Below, piece after piece: positions 32,146 through 33,716 of a stretch of 33,716 nucleotides of DNA (position 1 is its first letter; each line of letters starts with the position of its first letter). Made by a program: the position numbers and the translations under genes. Below the pieces are notes generated by a model. It made no database searches and was not told where the DNA came from. It saw only the letters and a program-made list of their open reading frames with translations. The stretch spans positions 1 to 33,716 of the forward strand of contig JAJRWP010000029.1 in NCBI GenBank assembly GCA_021545645.1, in the 5' to 3' direction. Origin of the DNA: Zetaproteobacteria bacterium. Its GTDB lineage: Bacteria > Pseudomonadota > Zetaproteobacteria > Mariprofundales > Mariprofundaceae.

Positions 32146-32942
32146 TGCGGGTAATCATAACAGGCGCTTCTGGGCGCATGGGGCGCATGTTGGTGCGCGC
32201 GGTGACGGAAGCGGACGGCGTGCAACTGGTCGGCGCAACAGAGCGGGCGGGTTCCGAATGGATGGGCCGCGATGCGGGCGAATTGGCTGGTATGGATGCG
32301 CTCGGTGTGGTGTTGAGCGATGATTTGAGTGCATTGCCTGCAGCCGATGTGTTGATTGATTTTACCGCCCCCGAAGCGTGTTTAGCGCATGCCCGTTATG
32401 TTGTGCAAAACGGTCTCGGCATGATTGTCGGTACTACCGGCCATACGCCGGAACAATTGCAGGAATTGCGCGATATTTTATCTGCTTCGCCGGTGGTCAT
32501 GGCAGCTAATTTTTCGGTCGGGGTGAATCTGGCGCTGCAACTGATTGAGCAGGCGGCAGGCGTGCTTGGCGATGATTACGATGCGGAGATTTTCGAAGCG
32601 CATCACAAGCACAAAGTCGATGCGCCGAGTGGTACGGCCTTGGCTATGGGGCGTTCGCTGGCTGCCGGGCGCGATGTCGATTTGGATGATGTGGCTGTTT
32701 ATGCCCGCGAAGGCATCACCGGCGCGCGCAAGGCCGGAGATATTGGTTTTTCGGTGATGCGTGCGGGGGCGATTGTCGGTGAGCACAAGGCGATGTTTGT
32801 TGCCGATGAAGAGCGTATCGAAATCAATCATGTGGCCACAGATCGCTCGGTGTTTGCACGCGGTGCGGTGCGTGCTGCCCGCTGGTTGCAAGGTCAGTCT
32901 GCAGGTTGGTACGGCATGCGCGAGGTGCTGGGTCTGGACTGA
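32142..32942 (+). CDS. dapB: 4-hydroxy-tetrahydrodipicolinate reductase
   Basis: 266 residues, normal for Dap[19 protein letters not shown] is the NAD(P)H motif, [11 protein letters not shown] and [12 protein letters not shown] follow, and the catalytic region reads [16 protein letters not shown] with the His pair and Lys. It makes tetrahydrodipicolinate for lysine and diaminopimelate. The double ATG overlaps the dnaJ stop (ATGATG), so it is probably translated from the chaperone message. Confidence 0.97.
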   Translation: MMRVIITGASGRMGRMLVRAVTEADGVQLVGATERAGSEWMGRDAGELAGMDALGVVLSDDLSALPAADVLIDFTAPEACLAHARYVVQNGLGMIVGTTGHTPEQLQELRDILSASPVVMAANFSVGVNLALQLIEQAAGVLGDDYDAEIFEAHHKHKVDAPSGTALAMGRSLAAGRDVDLDDVAVYAREGITGARKAGDIGFSVMRAGAIVGEHKAMFVADEERIEINHVATDRSVFARGAVRAARWLQGQSAGWYGMREVLGLD

Positions 32943-33039
32943 ATTTACCCATTCCCGGTATACCGATTTGATCAGGGTTTGGCTTACGCAGCCTTTCGGT
33001 GCTAAAGTCGCCTGCATTGCAGTTCCTAGGAGGGATGCC

Positions 33040-33687
33040 ATGGGATACCTGAGATGGGTGAGTTTCATGCTGGTTGCTATGTTTTCTGCGTCGTTTGCGC
33101 AGGCGGCGGGCAATGTCGAAGATGGGAAATTCGTATTCAAAAGTTACTGTATTTTGTGCCATCAGGATCCGGATCATCCCGATGAAGAGCAGATTCGTGT
33201 GCGCGCTGGGCTGGATTTACGCGGTGTTTACGGCTCCGAATCGGCCATTGGCCTAGGTATTCTGAACGAACAGAAGCTGATTCAGTGGGTGACCAAGCCA
33301 CGCGCCCTGAAACCCGATACGCAGATGATTCGTCTGCCGCTGACGGAAAAACAGGTACGCGATGTGGTCGCTTATCTGGAAACCATTCCCGCCCCGCACG
33401 AGGGCAAAGGCATGAAAAAAGCGCCGCTGCAAACCCGCCGCTGCCATTCCTGCCATGATTTCCGCCCCAACGGCAAGAAAAAAGTCGGGCCGCCGTTATA
33501 CGGCGTGTTTGGACGTAAACCGAGTATCGAAGGTGTGCCGTTTGCGGTGTGGAACGAGGATACGCTAGATCGCTGGTTGAAAAATCCACGTGCCGTCAAA
33601 GCGAAGACCAAGATGCGCTTTTCAGGCATCAAACAAGCGGCGGACAGGCAGGCGGTGATTGATTATCTGAAGTCGCTGCACGACTAA
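33040..33687 (+). CDS. periplasmic diheme cytochrome c
   Basis: 215 residues from the ATG at 33040, with TAGGAGGG just before it; the track's 93 extra codons lie inside dapB and the gap. A signal peptide ends near FAQAAG. Two cytochrome c domains follow: first heme site CILCH near residue 37 with possible Met ligand in DTQMIRL; second heme site CHSCH near residue 132, with the class I pattern KVGPPLYGVFGRK and a Met in KTKMRFSGI. It should carry electrons in the periplasm. Its partner is unknown. A possible promoter in the 97-base gap after dapB is weak. Confidence 0.9.
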   Translation: MGYLRWVSFMLVAMFSASFAQAAGNVEDGKFVFKSYCILCHQDPDHPDEEQIRVRAGLDLRGVYGSESAIGLGILNEQKLIQWVTKPRALKPDTQMIRLPLTEKQVRDVVAYLETIPAPHEGKGMKKAPLQTRRCHSCHDFRPNGKKKVGPPLYGVFGRKPSIEGVPFAVWNEDTLDRWLKNPRAVKAKTKMRFSGIKQAADRQAVIDYLKSLHD

Positions 33688-33716
33688 GTCTGTTCACATA
33701 ACATCCACATGATTCG

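Noticed and set aside
1-33716. CRISPR arrays, insertion sequences, prophage or toxin-antitoxin pairs
   Set aside because: No regularly spaced repeats, transposase motifs, terminal inverted repeats or phage genes were seen; all larger genes are chromosomal housekeeping or regulatory types.

Overview
The window is a densely packed bacterial chromosome segment made of housekeeping and regulatory genes, with no phage, transposon, integron or CRISPR array visible. Most neighbouring genes on one strand overlap by 4 to 11 bases (ATGA/TTGA junctions), so there are only a few long transcription units. The gene mix points to a proteobacterium: NtrYX next to TrkA, RpoH-type heat-shock promoter, DUF1820, DUF4390, QueD, a gamma-carbonic anhydrase and bactofilin. 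The combination of a Fur-controlled FTR1 iron permease, a diheme c-type cytochrome and mixed alpha/gamma-like content would fit a zetaproteobacterial iron oxidiser (Mariprofundus-like). That placement is inference and was not tested by any search.

Layout. 1-154: tail of an OmpA-like protein (+). 158-4058: a leftward block, hemL-hisI-hisE, a Gre-like factor, a GIY-YIG protein, a HIT protein, DUF721/DciA, and last a 62-aa membrane protein. 4181-5820: leftward SPOR-domain protein, DUF1820 and queD. 5897-7137: rightward fur-ftr1 behind a clear Fur box. 7150-8427: leftward MgtC/DUF4010 membrane protein. 8495-8783: tRNA-Gln(CTG) with its own promoter, a structured trailer and a terminator. 8804-9999: leftward thioesterase and endonuclease/exonuclease/phosphatase protein. 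10063-19185: a rightward six- to seven-gene unit with a sigma54-like promoter: class III adenylate cyclase, DUF4390, ntrY, ntrX, trkA, trkH, trkH. 19160-21965: leftward rnr-rsuA. 21959-22177: tRNA-Leu(CAG) with promoter and terminator. 22352-26051: leftward argC, DUF6776, bactofilin, gamma-carbonic anhydrase, ppx/gppA. 26089-27058: leftward rplM-rpsI with a consensus promoter and a terminator. 27135-32942: rightward hrcA-grpE-dnaK-dnaJ-dapB with a sigma32-type promoter before dnaK. 33040-33687: diheme cytochrome c.

Functional themes are iron uptake (Fur, FTR1), potassium uptake linked to a two-component system and a cyclase, the Hsp70 chaperone system, and scattered biosynthesis genes (heme, histidine, arginine, lysine/cell wall, queuosine). 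I do not see a clearly new multi-gene system. The points most worth checking are the altered GAFTGA loop (GAFPGA) in NtrX, the sigma54-like promoter that would drive its own operon, the structured RNA segment after tRNA-Gln, and the 17-bp hairpin between dnaK and dnaJ.
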